From positions 1 to 64,000 of the forward strand of contig CAILLK010000157.1 in the NCBI GenBank assembly GCA_903835005.1: a DNA stretch of 64,000 nt, in the 5' to 3' direction. Position 1 is the first letter of the stretch; each line of letters starts with the position of its first letter. Shown in pieces: positions 27,722 through 36,719 of the stretch. The translations under genes and the position numbers were made by a program. The DNA comes from an uncultured Bacteroidota bacterium (GTDB lineage Bacteria > Bacteroidota > Bacteroidia > Chitinophagales > Chitinophagaceae). Below the pieces are notes generated by a model. It had not been told where the DNA came from. It saw only the letters and a program-made list of their open reading frames with translations, and searched no databases.

Positions 27722-28993
27722 ATGAATGTTCCAGTATCCAGACTGATGCCATCAATCTTGTTTAAACTAACAGTTTTGATACTGCTGTTGCACTATAGTT
27801 ATGACTTATCTGGCCAGACAAAAAATCTGGACTATTATCTTGGTAAGGGGCTTACGAATAGCCCTGTGCTGAAGGATTACCAGAACCAGGTAAAATCAAA
27901 TGTCATAGACAGTGAGCGGCTCAGCGCCACTTTCAGACCACAGGTAACAGGTATCAGTAACAACGCTTATTCGCCGGTAGTCAATGGCTGGGGTTATGAC
28001 CAGGCAATAAGCAATGGGGCAACCTTTACCGAGATGGTTAATGTGAGCCAGACATTTGTAGGAAAGAAAAACCTGGGAACACAATACAAAGGAATTAATT
28101 TTCTGAGCGATTCGGTGAGGAACGCTCAGAAGCTTACCGAACAGGAGCTGAAAAGAACGGTCACTGCACAATACATCACTGCATTTGGCGACCTGCAGCA
28201 ACTCAATTTCTATACCGATATAAACCAGATACTTAAAAACCAGGAAACAATACTTAAAAGACTGACGGAAAATAACATCTACAGGCAGACAGACTACCTA
28301 ACCTTTCTGGTAACCCTGAAGCAGCAGGAATTGCTGATGAAACAACTTCAGATTCAGTACCGCAACGATTTTTCGATGCTCAATTATCTATGTGGTATTT
28401 TCGATACCAGTGCCGGAATTCTGGAAGAACCGGCCATTTCCTTGCAGCAATTGCCCGATACTTCGGCCTCGGCTTTTTTCTACCAGTATAAAACGAACCA
28501 CCAGAAGCTCGAAAATGAGCGCAACGTTCTTGATTACAGTTACAAACCCAGGCTCAGCGCTTTTGCCAATGGAGGCTACAGTTCTACCCTGCTATACCAG
28601 GCTTATAAAAACTTTGGCCTTGGTGTTGGCATAAATCTGAATGTGCCAATCTATGACGGACACCAGCGGCAGATGCTGCACCGTAAAATAATGCTGAATG
28701 AAAACAGCAATGAGAATTATAAAGACTTTTTCGGCAGGCAATACAGCCAGCAGATCGCCATGTTGCGGCAACAACTGGCGGGTACAGAATCGCTCATAAA
28801 TGACATCAATGAACAGATAAAATACTCAGATGCGCTGATAAAAGTAAACGGCAAACTGCTGGAGACAGGCGATGCAAAGATTCCGGATTTTGTGATTGCG
28901 ATCAATAATTACCTCACTGCAAAAAACCTGCTCACACAGAACAACATCAGCCGCATGCAGATCATCAACCAATTAAATTACTGGAACCGATAA
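27722..28993 (+). CDS. TolC family outer-membrane efflux protein
   Basis: 423 residues from the ATG at 27722; an in-frame TTG at 27701 would add seven residues ahead of the signal peptide (SILFKLTVLILLLHYS) and is less likely. The chain has the long coiled-coil helices and Gln/Asn-rich pattern of outer-membrane efflux channels (ALNQ/YLxxGL-type repeat halves, LGVGINLNVPIYDG at about 300). It forms the outer-membrane exit duct for the RND pump. The gene starts 40 bp after the kinase and is followed closely by the adaptor. Confidence 0.85.
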   Translation: MNVPVSRLMPSILFKLTVLILLLHYSYDLSGQTKNLDYYLGKGLTNSPVLKDYQNQVKSNVIDSERLSATFRPQVTGISNNAYSPVVNGWGYDQAISNGATFTEMVNVSQTFVGKKNLGTQYKGINFLSDSVRNAQKLTEQELKRTVTAQYITAFGDLQQLNFYTDINQILKNQETILKRLTENNIYRQTDYLTFLVTLKQQELLMKQLQIQYRNDFSMLNYLCGIFDTSAGILEEPAISLQQLPDTSASAFFYQYKTNHQKLENERNVLDYSYKPRLSAFANGGYSSTLLYQAYKNFGLGVGINLNVPIYDGHQRQMLHRKIMLNENSNENYKDFFGRQYSQQIAMLRQQLAGTESLINDINEQIKYSDALIKVNGKLLETGDAKIPDFVIAINNYLTAKNLLTQNNISRMQIINQLNYWNR

Positions 28994-29003
28994 ATATCAG
29001 CTC

Positions 29004-29939
29004 ATGGTAAACTTATTCAAGAATACAATTTTTTTCCTCCTCCTGATTACTATGGGTTTGCCTTCCTGCAAAGGGCCTGAGAAAAAAGAGACAAATGATG
29101 AGAAAATTGAAGCAGGTACACCGGTAACAGTTGCAACTATTGGCAATGATGCACTTGCCGAATATACCGACCTGAATGCAACAGCCACCTTTCTGCAAAA
29201 GAACTATGTGAAGGCCAATGTAAATGGATATATTCAGTCGGTAAATGCTGCCCCGGGTAAGTTTGTATCGGGCGGGCAAACGTTGTTTGTTATCAAAACC
29301 AAAGAAGCCCAGAGCCTTGATAATACCGTAAATAAACTGGATCCTTCCTTTAAATTTTCAGGCGTAAATAACATTAAAGCAAGCGCTACCGGATACATTA
29401 CCCAGCTCAATCACCAGGCAGGTGATTATGTTCAGGACGGCGAGCAGCTTGCCATTATCAGCAATCAGAACAGCTTTGCATTTATATTGAATCTGCCATA
29501 CGAACTGAAACAATACCTGAATACAAATAGCACAGTAGACATGACCCTGCCCGATGGCACAAAACTGAAAGGCAGGGTTACAGAATCAATGCCGAGTGTA
29601 GATGCTGCAACACAGACCCTGAATGTAGTGATTAAAGTGCCGGAAGCTGATAAACTGCCTGAGAACCTGATTGCCAAAGTGCGTATAGTAAAGACCAATA
29701 AGGCATCGGCGATTTCTTTGCCCAAAGCAGCAATACTCACCAATGACGTGCAAAGCGAATTCTGGGTAATGAAGATGCTCGATTCAGTTACTGCGGTTAA
29801 AGTGCCTATAAAAAAAGGCATAGAAACAAATGAACGGGTGGAAATTCTGGAGCCGGCATTTACAGCAAAAGATAAAATACTGATTACCGGAAATTATGGA
29901 TTGCCGGATACCGCAAAGGTGAGAATTGTAACAAATTAG
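29004..29939 (+). CDS. RND efflux periplasmic adaptor (membrane fusion protein), lipoprotein
   Basis: 311 residues. A signal peptide with a lipobox (MGLPSC, Cys near residue 22) anchors it by lipid in the inner membrane. It contains a lipoyl/barrel-sandwich domain (NYVKANVNGYIQSVNAAPGK, then GYITQLNHQAGDYVQDGEQL) and the beta-barrel and membrane-proximal regions (GRVTESMPSVDAATQTLNV). The helical hairpin is short compared with AcrA. It links the TolC-like channel to the RND pump, although the pump gene is separated from it by a DUF1016 gene. Confidence 0.88.
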   Translation: MVNLFKNTIFFLLLITMGLPSCKGPEKKETNDEKIEAGTPVTVATIGNDALAEYTDLNATATFLQKNYVKANVNGYIQSVNAAPGKFVSGGQTLFVIKTKEAQSLDNTVNKLDPSFKFSGVNNIKASATGYITQLNHQAGDYVQDGEQLAIISNQNSFAFILNLPYELKQYLNTNSTVDMTLPDGTKLKGRVTESMPSVDAATQTLNVVIKVPEADKLPENLIAKVRIVKTNKASAISLPKAAILTNDVQSEFWVMKMLDSVTAVKVPIKKGIETNERVEILEPAFTAKDKILITGNYGLPDTAKVRIVTN

Positions 29940-29942
29940 AGG

Positions 29943-31079
29943 ATGAAAAGGATAAAAAAACAGACTATTGAATCATTGGTTGCAGAGATACTGCAAACAA
30001 CTCTGTTTTTTCAAAACCAGGCGCAAAAACAAGTCAATATTGCGCTAACCCTGAGAAACTGGGCCATAGGCCACTATCTTTTTGAGTATGAACAGAATGG
30101 CAGCGACAGGGCCGAATATGGAGAACAGCTTTATAAGAATATATCCCGAAGACTTGCCCATTCAGGATTAAGAGGATTATCGTTTACCACTCTCCATCTT
30201 TGCAAGCAATTTTACCTGGCATATCCTCAAATTGTTCAGACAGTGTCTGAACAATACGGGTTAAATAAATTTAAAATATCAAAATCGGATTCCGATAAAA
30301 ATCTGTCACGCAAAAAGATTATTCAGACACCGTCTGAACAATTTAGAACAGCCCCGGACCTGTTAATTAACAGGCTGAGTTTTTCTCATTTCATAGAACT
30401 TCTGAAGACGGAGGGACTGAAAAGAACTTTTTATGAAACAGAAGCATTAAAGAACAGCTGGTCGGTCCGTGATTTACAGCGTGCTGTAAACAGTATGCTT
30501 TATGAGCGTACAGGGCTTAGCACAAAGAAAAAAGCAACTATCAGGAAGCAACCAAAAAGCAAATCGCCGGAATCAATATCCGAATTGATCCGGGATCCTT
30601 ACTTACTGGAGTTTTTAGGTCTTGAAGAAAAACATGAATACACTGAACAAGAACTTGAACAAGCAATCATAGACCATTTGCAATCTTTTCTTATTGAATT
30701 GGGCAGAGGTTTTTGTTTTGAAGCCCGGCAAAGGAGAATTACATTCGACAATAAGCATTACAGGATAGACCTTGTTTTCTATCACCGCATATTGAAATGC
30801 CATGTACTGATAGATCTTAAAGTTGGCGAGTTTGACCATGCAGATGCAGGGCAAATGAATGTGTACCTGAATTATTTCAAAGAAAACGAAATGGCAGATG
30901 GCGACAAACCACCCATAGGTATTATTTTATGTGCAAATAAAAACGAAAACCTGGCGCGATATGCTACTACAGGCCTGCCGCAAAAAGTATTTGTATCAAA
31001 ATACCTGGTAAACTTACCGAGTGAAACCCAACTGATAAACATCATAAAAGCAGAACAAAAGAAACTGAATAAAGGATAA
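29943..31079 (+). CDS. DUF1016 (YhcG family) PD-(D/E)XK nuclease domain protein
   Basis: 378 residues. The N-terminal DUF1016 helical domain (ALTLRNWAIGHYLFEYEQ, LHLCKQFYLAYPQIVQT) and the C-terminal nuclease-like domain (YRIDLVFYHRILKCHVLIDL with a following KVG, GQMNVYLNYF, IGIILCA) are both complete. Family members are predicted DNA nucleases, often near restriction or mobile elements; their role is unclear. Between the domains lie two copies of QTxSEQ encoded by palindromic DNA. It begins 3 bp after the adaptor stop and ends 46 bp before the RND pump, so it interrupts an otherwise standard efflux operon. It is probably an insertion tolerated in the transcript. Confidence 0.88.
   Translation: MKRIKKQTIESLVAEILQTTLFFQNQAQKQVNIALTLRNWAIGHYLFEYEQNGSDRAEYGEQLYKNISRRLAHSGLRGLSFTTLHLCKQFYLAYPQIVQTVSEQYGLNKFKISKSDSDKNLSRKKIIQTPSEQFRTAPDLLINRLSFSHFIELLKTEGLKRTFYETEALKNSWSVRDLQRAVNSMLYERTGLSTKKKATIRKQPKSKSPESISELIRDPYLLEFLGLEEKHEYTEQELEQAIIDHLQSFLIELGRGFCFEARQRRITFDNKHYRIDLVFYHRILKCHVLIDLKVGEFDHADAGQMNVYLNYFKENEMADGDKPPIGIILCANKNENLARYATTGLPQKVFVSKYLVNLPSETQLINIIKAEQKKLNKG
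30232..30254. repeat. Perfect palindrome inside the DUF1016 gene, copy 1
   Basis: Arms TTGTTCAGACA and TGTCTGAACAA flank a single G. It encodes VQTVSEQ in frame. A diverged copy lies 65 bp downstream. Confidence 0.7.
30319..30341. repeat. Near-perfect palindrome inside the DUF1016 gene, copy 2
   Basis: Arms TTATTCAGAC and GTCTGAACAA (one mismatch) flank ACC. It encodes IQTPSEQ in the same frame as copy 1, in the linker between the two domains. Confidence 0.65.
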
Positions 31080-31125
31080 CCAATAACATTACTGTTGTCA
31101 AAAAAAATCAGATTTCAGAAAGCAA

Positions 31126-34100
31126 ATGAAGAACTTTTTCGTTTCCTACAAGCAGCCACTGACCGTTGTTCTCGTAATGATCATTATGGGGGGCATGTTT
31201 TCCTACAGCAGGCTGCAGACGGCTTTGTTTCCGGAGATCACTTTTCCCAAAATAAAGATCATTGCAGATGCGGGTTTGCAGCCGGTGAATAAAATGATGG
31301 TAACAGTTACCAAACCTTTGGAAAACGCCATCAAGCAGGTACCTGATCTTAAAACAATACGCAGCACTACCAGCCGGGGAAGTTGTGAAATATCGGCTTA
31401 CATGAACTGGGACGGCAATATAGACCTGGATAAACAGAGGATAGAATCTAAAATTGCCGAAATAAGAAACTCACTGCCACCGGATGTGGACATCACAGTT
31501 GAGAAAATGAACCCGTCAATACTACCGGTAATGGGGTATACACTTGAGAGTAGTACAAAATCGCCTATCGAACTGAAGCAACTGGCTAATTATACCATCA
31601 AACCATTTCTGTCGCAGGTTGAAGGGATTGCTGAAATCAGGATTATAGGCGGAAAACAAAAGGAATACTGGGTAACCCTCGACCGGCAGAAAATGACTGC
31701 CATCGGCATTTCGCCTGATTCAATTGGCGCTGCTCTTGCGAACACCAATTTTATAAAAACAAACGGCTACCTCACTGATTACCGATATCTGTACTTGTCG
31801 GTTACCGATGCTCAGGTACATACCACTGAAGATATAGGAAACACCATAGTACGCAATGATGGCAAGCGGATCATTTATCTGAAAGATTTTGCCACGGTGC
31901 AGGTTCATGATGCCAATGAATACGTAAAAATCAACGCAAATGGCAGGGAAGGCATTCTTGTTGCGGTTATCAAACAACCCAATTCCAACCTGGTTGATGT
32001 GTCTGAACTGATAGAAAAGAAAGTCGCAGAACTGAAGCACATATTGCCCGGGGATGTAACGATAAAGCCATATTATGTTCAGGCCGATTTTGTAAAAGAT
32101 TCGGTGAAGAGCGTTACAGATAGTTTATGGATAGGGCTGGCACTGGCAATAATAGTTGCCATGATCTTTCTTCGTTCATTGAAAGCCAGCGCTACTATTT
32201 TAATAACTATACCTGTTACTCTTTGCCTCACCCTTGTTGTATTGTATACCGTGGGTTACACTTTCAATATCATGACCCTTGGCGCCATTGCAGCTGCAAT
32301 CGGCCTGATAATTGACGATGCGATTGTGGTAGTGGAACAGATACACCGCACCCATGAAGAACATCCGGAAGAACCTACAACAACATTAATTCCCAAAGCT
32401 ATAAGGTACCTGTTTCCTGCAATGGTGGGATCATCGATAAGCACGATAGTTATCTTCCTTCCGTTTGTATTGATGAGCGGTGTTGCAGGCGCTTATTTCA
32501 AGGTAATGACCAATACCATGATCATTACATTGATCTGTTCTTTCTTCGTTACCTGGATCGGCCTGCCTGTAGTTTACCTCGTTCTCTCCCGCAGCCGGAA
32601 GAAGCCACTTAAAGCGATGAATGCACATGATGTAAAAAGTCAGAGATGGGTTTCGTTCTTTATCCGCAAGCCAATATTCAGCCTGGTTATTGTGGGAGCA
32701 ATGATTTTTTCTATTGTCTACGTATTACCCCGGCTTGAAACCGGCTTCCTCCCCGAAATGGATGAGGGCAGTATAGTACTGGATTACAGTTCGCCGCCGG
32801 GTACATCGCTTGAAGAAACGGATAGAATACTGAGGCAGGTGGAAAAACTGATTGTTGCCACACCCGAAGTAGCAGCCTATTCCCGCAGAACCGGAACTCA
32901 GATGGGGTTCTTTATCACTGAGCCAAACAGGGGTGATTACCTGATACAGCTAAAAAAGAGCCGGGATAAAAAAACAGAAGAAGTAATAAGCGATCTCAGA
33001 AAAAAAATCGAAGCGACCCAACCGGCGTTGCGCATCGATTTCGGGCAGGTAATCAGCGATATGCTGGGCGACCTGATGACTTCTGTTCAACCCATTGAGA
33101 TAAAGATTTTCGGGGATAACCAACAGAAATTGCAACAACTTTCGGGGCAGGTAGCCGAAATTGTTTCAGGAGTAAAAGGTACTGCAGATGTTTTTAATGG
33201 CATTGTAATTGCAGGGCCGTCAGTAAGGGTTATTCCTGATTATGCCCGTCTCACCCAGTTTGGTATTTCACCGGCAGGGTTGCAATACCAGCTGCAGAAT
33301 TCCCTGGAAGGGAACATAGTGGGTACTTTGCTGGAGAAGGAACAGCTATCGAATATCAGGATGGTTTATCCCGGCAGCCGGAAGGTGAGCGCTGCCGACC
33401 TGCAGCAATTGCAGGTATTTTTACCAAATGGCAAACTGACTCCTATTAACAGCCTTGCAACTATAGTGATAGATTCCGGTGATGCCGAAATACAGAGAGA
33501 AAATATACAGTCGATGGGCGTAGTAACCGGCCGGCTGGAGAAACGGGATCTGGGCAGTGTTATTGCAGATTTACAAAAGGAAATCGGTTCAAAAATAGCG
33601 CTGCCCCAAGGCTACCATATAGAGTATGGGGGCTCGTTTGCCGACCAGCAAAAGTCGTTCCGGGAATTGCTGATGATACTCATTTCATCCAGCCTGCTGG
33701 TATTTGGCGTTGTGCTGTTTTTATTCCGTGATTTCCGTGTGGCACTGCTGATTGTATTGCTGGCAGTACTGGGTATATCCGGCAGTTATCTTGCATTGTT
33801 TCTTACCCATACGCCGCTCAATGTGGGCAGCTATACCGGCCTTATTATGATAGTAGGTATCATAGGTGAGAATGCCATCTTCACATACCTGCAGTTCCGC
33901 GATGCCATTTTAGAAAAAGGGGTTGATGAAGCCATTATTTATTCCATCTCTACACGCCTGCGCCCTAAATTAATGACTGCGCTGGGCGCCATTATCGCTC
34001 TTATGCCCCTGGCATTGGGTATAGGTACCGGAGCCCAGTTGCACCAGCCACTTGCAATATCTGTAATTGGGGGGTTTATTATTGCCTTGCCATTGCTGCT

Positions 34101-34143
34101 GATAGTTCTGCCATCCATGCTACGGATATTATATAAAAAATAG
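31126..34143 (+). CDS. RND family efflux pump (AcrB/MexB superfamily permease)
   Basis: 1005 residues, a little shorter than AcrB. It is an inner-membrane proton-driven transporter. The layout is TM1, a periplasmic loop with porter subdomains, TM2-6, TM7, a second periplasmic loop, TM8-12. The proton-relay motif in TM4 reads GLIIDDAIVVVEQ with paired Asp. The N-terminal region (ALFPEITFPKIKI) and the C-terminal ISTRLRPKLMTALGAIIALM are typical. The substrate class is uncertain: it looks more like a drug/hydrophobe exporter than a metal exporter because of the DDAIVVVE motif. It completes the tripartite system with the adaptor and TolC-like genes upstream. Confidence 0.93.
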   Translation: MKNFFVSYKQPLTVVLVMIIMGGMFSYSRLQTALFPEITFPKIKIIADAGLQPVNKMMVTVTKPLENAIKQVPDLKTIRSTTSRGSCEISAYMNWDGNIDLDKQRIESKIAEIRNSLPPDVDITVEKMNPSILPVMGYTLESSTKSPIELKQLANYTIKPFLSQVEGIAEIRIIGGKQKEYWVTLDRQKMTAIGISPDSIGAALANTNFIKTNGYLTDYRYLYLSVTDAQVHTTEDIGNTIVRNDGKRIIYLKDFATVQVHDANEYVKINANGREGILVAVIKQPNSNLVDVSELIEKKVAELKHILPGDVTIKPYYVQADFVKDSVKSVTDSLWIGLALAIIVAMIFLRSLKASATILITIPVTLCLTLVVLYTVGYTFNIMTLGAIAAAIGLIIDDAIVVVEQIHRTHEEHPEEPTTTLIPKAIRYLFPAMVGSSISTIVIFLPFVLMSGVAGAYFKVMTNTMIITLICSFFVTWIGLPVVYLVLSRSRKKPLKAMNAHDVKSQRWVSFFIRKPIFSLVIVGAMIFSIVYVLPRLETGFLPEMDEGSIVLDYSSPPGTSLEETDRILRQVEKLIVATPEVAAYSRRTGTQMGFFITEPNRGDYLIQLKKSRDKKTEEVISDLRKKIEATQPALRIDFGQVISDMLGDLMTSVQPIEIKIFGDNQQKLQQLSGQVAEIVSGVKGTADVFNGIVIAGPSVRVIPDYARLTQFGISPAGLQYQLQNSLEGNIVGTLLEKEQLSNIRMVYPGSRKVSAADLQQLQVFLPNGKLTPINSLATIVIDSGDAEIQRENIQSMGVVTGRLEKRDLGSVIADLQKEIGSKIALPQGYHIEYGGSFADQQKSFRELLMILISSSLLVFGVVLFLFRDFRVALLIVLLAVLGISGSYLALFLTHTPLNVGSYTGLIMIVGIIGENAIFTYLQFRDAILEKGVDEAIIYSISTRLRPKLMTALGAIIALMPLALGIGTGAQLHQPLAISVIGGFIIALPLLLIVLPSMLRILYKK

Positions 34144-34243
34144 TGGAAGCCTTACCACCTGCTGCAGACTTCAACCAGCAAGCTTAAATTCATTTTTGAT
34201 CCTGAAATCCTAAACACGACTTCATCAATTTAGATAATAAAAG

Positions 34244-34251
34244 TATTTTTG
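34244..34251 (+). promoter_or_regulatory. TATTTTTG promoter box of the glycan cluster
   Basis: Exact TAnnTTTG match ending 7 bp before the MBOAT ATG, so the transcript would be leaderless or nearly so. No clear -33 box is found. Confidence 0.35.
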
Positions 34252-34258
34252 AAGCCGT

Positions 34259-35644
34259 ATGACTTTTATATCACTCCAGTTCCTGGTCTTCTTCATGGTG
34301 GTAACACTTTGGTTTTTCAGATTGAAAAACCAGAATGGACGCATATGGTTGCTGCTTATTGCCAGTTGCTATTTTTATATGTCCTTTATACCAGAGTATA
34401 TCCTGATTCTGGGTGGAACTATTATTGTTGATTACTTCGCTGGTATACAGATTGAAAAAAGTGAAGGCAGCAACCGTAAATTCTGGTTGGTGCTGAGTAT
34501 TATTGCCAATATCGGTACCCTTGCAGTATTTAAATACTACAACTTTTTTATCGACAATATTCATACAGGTTTTCTGTTTTTCGGGAAACCACTTCAGCTG
34601 CAATTGTTAAAAATGGCATTGCCTATAGGGCTCTCATTTCACACTTTCCAGGCACTGAGCTATACTATTGAAGTATATCGCAGAAAGCAACCTGCCGAAA
34701 GGAATTTTGTTGTTTATGCCCTGTATGTAATGTTCTATCCTCAATTGGTGGCCGGCCCTATTGAGCGGCCACAGAATGTAATACCACAGCTTAAGGAGTT
34801 CAGGCCCTATAACTGGGATAATGTAAAAGAAGGGCTGGCGCGAATGTGTTGGGGATTTTTTAAGAAAGTGGTCATAGCCGACAGGCTTGCAATGGTTGTT
34901 GAGCGTACCTTCGGGCATACCGCCGAAACTTCATCTGCTGCGTTGTTTATCGGCGCGGTATTTTATTCATTCCAGATATACTGCGATTTTTCAGGCTACT
35001 CAGATATTGCTTTGGGCGCTGCAAAAGTGATGAACATCCGTTTGATGGAAAATTTCAAACAACCTTATTTATCCGGCAGTCTCAGCGAATTCTGGACCAG
35101 GTGGCACATATCCCTCTCTACCTGGTTTCGCGATTATTTATATATACCACTCGGCGGAAACAGAAAAGGAGAATGGAGGAGACGTGTGAATATTATGGTG
35201 GTATTCCTGCTCAGCGGGCTGTGGCACGGCGCTAACTGGACTTTTATTATCTGGGGATTGCTTCATGGGCTATTTGTATTGATATTAGTCAGTAAGATCA
35301 ATACAGGGAATTCTGCAATACGGAAAATCTTCAGTGTTTTATTCAATTTCATTGTTGTTACCTTTTTGTGGATATTTTTCCGTGCAGAAAATCTTGCCGC
35401 TGCATGGATATATATTAAATCGATCTGCTCTTTCAGAGGTGGTTCAAATTTTATCACATTAAGCCCCGCCGAATTTATTTTCTCATTACTCGTTATTATG
35501 ATAATGTTATTGCGCGAAAAATACCTGCCCCGGCATATTATCAGCCAGAACAGCCGTTTTTGGATTTACCTTTTCAGCATGGTCATTATCTGTTATTTCT
35601 TTGGCGTGTTTAAAGAAAATCAATTTATTTACTTCCAGTTTTAG
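34259..35644 (+). CDS. MBOAT family O-acyltransferase (AlgI/PatA-like)
   Basis: 461 residues with about 10-12 membrane segments. MBOAT proteins move acyl groups, usually acetyl, across the inner membrane for O-acylation of polysaccharides or peptidoglycan. Recognised motifs: GLSFHTFQALSY, YPQLVAGPIER, FWTRWHISLSTWFRDYLYIP with His283, and LLSGLWHGANW with the catalytic His323. It is directly followed (3 bp gap) by two AlgX/AlgJ-like SGNH genes, the usual partners that complete transfer in the periplasm. It starts at an ATG a few bases after a promoter box. Confidence 0.93.
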   Translation: MTFISLQFLVFFMVVTLWFFRLKNQNGRIWLLLIASCYFYMSFIPEYILILGGTIIVDYFAGIQIEKSEGSNRKFWLVLSIIANIGTLAVFKYYNFFIDNIHTGFLFFGKPLQLQLLKMALPIGLSFHTFQALSYTIEVYRRKQPAERNFVVYALYVMFYPQLVAGPIERPQNVIPQLKEFRPYNWDNVKEGLARMCWGFFKKVVIADRLAMVVERTFGHTAETSSAALFIGAVFYSFQIYCDFSGYSDIALGAAKVMNIRLMENFKQPYLSGSLSEFWTRWHISLSTWFRDYLYIPLGGNRKGEWRRRVNIMVVFLLSGLWHGANWTFIIWGLLHGLFVLILVSKINTGNSAIRKIFSVLFNFIVVTFLWIFFRAENLAAAWIYIKSICSFRGGSNFITLSPAEFIFSLLVIMIMLLREKYLPRHIISQNSRFWIYLFSMVIICYFFGVFKENQFIYFQF

Positions 35645-35647
35645 GTT

Positions 35648-36709
35648 ATGATAAAGCGATTTCTGAGTTGTTTTTTTATTTTATTTGGTATAGCCCTGCT
35701 TTATAGTTCTACATCCAGGAAACTGATGTCTTTTTTTAAAGTAGCAAAAGATAATAATAGCTGGTGGGGGGAATTTCAACTGACTAAAGGAGACCTTCTG
35801 GAATTGTCGCACCTTGATTTTATCCATAAACTGAATACCCAACCTCAAAATAACTTAAAAGAATTTACCCATTCGCTCATTCCGGCAAAATATAATTTAT
35901 ATTTATTGGGAGACAGTTATATCTGGGGTTTGAACAAATCAAACTTTGATGGACTAACAGATTATCACTCAATAGATTTTTATGGCATAAATTCCTTTCA
36001 TTTAGACACAGCAAATAAGAATGCACTTATTATAGAGATATCTGAACGATTTATCAGGGAAACTATGGATCATAATCAGGTAACAGCATGTTTTTATGAT
36101 TCCTTAAAAGGGAAAGACAGCGAAAATGGCAGTAATAATACAAGGAGTGCGCCAGGCAAAGACCATACTATACTGGATTATTTTTCTTCAATTACTTTGT
36201 TTAATAAATACATTAATCAGAATCTCGAGTTCAATCTCTTTACCTATAATTTTATGTTGCCTCTTTTTGAAACAAAAGCGGCAATCAATTACTATTTGTT
36301 TGGCAGGGCTTCGGGAGATGCAATTCTATCTGATGACGAGAATTTTTTATTTTTAAAGGAAACAGCAGTTGACAATGGACCTAAAAGTTCTTTTTCAAAA
36401 ATTACCAGTAAAGAAATCACAACTATAGTTCACAATCTGAATGCACTAGATATTTATTATGAAAGTTGCGGGTTTAGCAAAGTATACCTATCCATTATTC
36501 CCAATCCTGTAACGATTATGCAACCCATCGGCTACAATAATCTTATACCTTTGATTCAAAATGACCCGCACCTCAACATGCCTGTCATTGATATTTATTC
36601 CATATTCAAAAATAATCATGATGTATATTACTTACCCGGAGATACCCATTGGAACAATAAGGGAAAACAACTTTGGGTTGACCTGGTAAATAAAACCTTA
36701 CGGAACTAA
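35648..36709 (+). CDS. SGNH/AlgX-like periplasmic acyltransferase, paralog 1
   Basis: 353 residues with one N-terminal membrane anchor (about 4-20). The SGNH-type block I motif YLLGDSY gives Ser90, and the C-terminal GDTHWNNKG gives Asp332 and His334; both are the pattern of AlgX, AlgJ and DltD-type O-acetyl transferases and esterases. It probably accepts acyl groups from the preceding MBOAT protein and passes them to a glycan. It shares most of its length with the next gene, including identical positions of Ser90, Asp332 and His334, so the two arose by duplication. The base composition is AT-richer than that of its neighbours. Confidence 0.75.
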   Translation: MIKRFLSCFFILFGIALLYSSTSRKLMSFFKVAKDNNSWWGEFQLTKGDLLELSHLDFIHKLNTQPQNNLKEFTHSLIPAKYNLYLLGDSYIWGLNKSNFDGLTDYHSIDFYGINSFHLDTANKNALIIEISERFIRETMDHNQVTACFYDSLKGKDSENGSNNTRSAPGKDHTILDYFSSITLFNKYINQNLEFNLFTYNFMLPLFETKAAINYYLFGRASGDAILSDDENFLFLKETAVDNGPKSSFSKITSKEITTIVHNLNALDIYYESCGFSKVYLSIIPNPVTIMQPIGYNNLIPLIQNDPHLNMPVIDIYSIFKNNHDVYYLPGDTHWNNKGKQLWVDLVNKTLRN

Positions 36710-36719
36710 AATTCATAAT

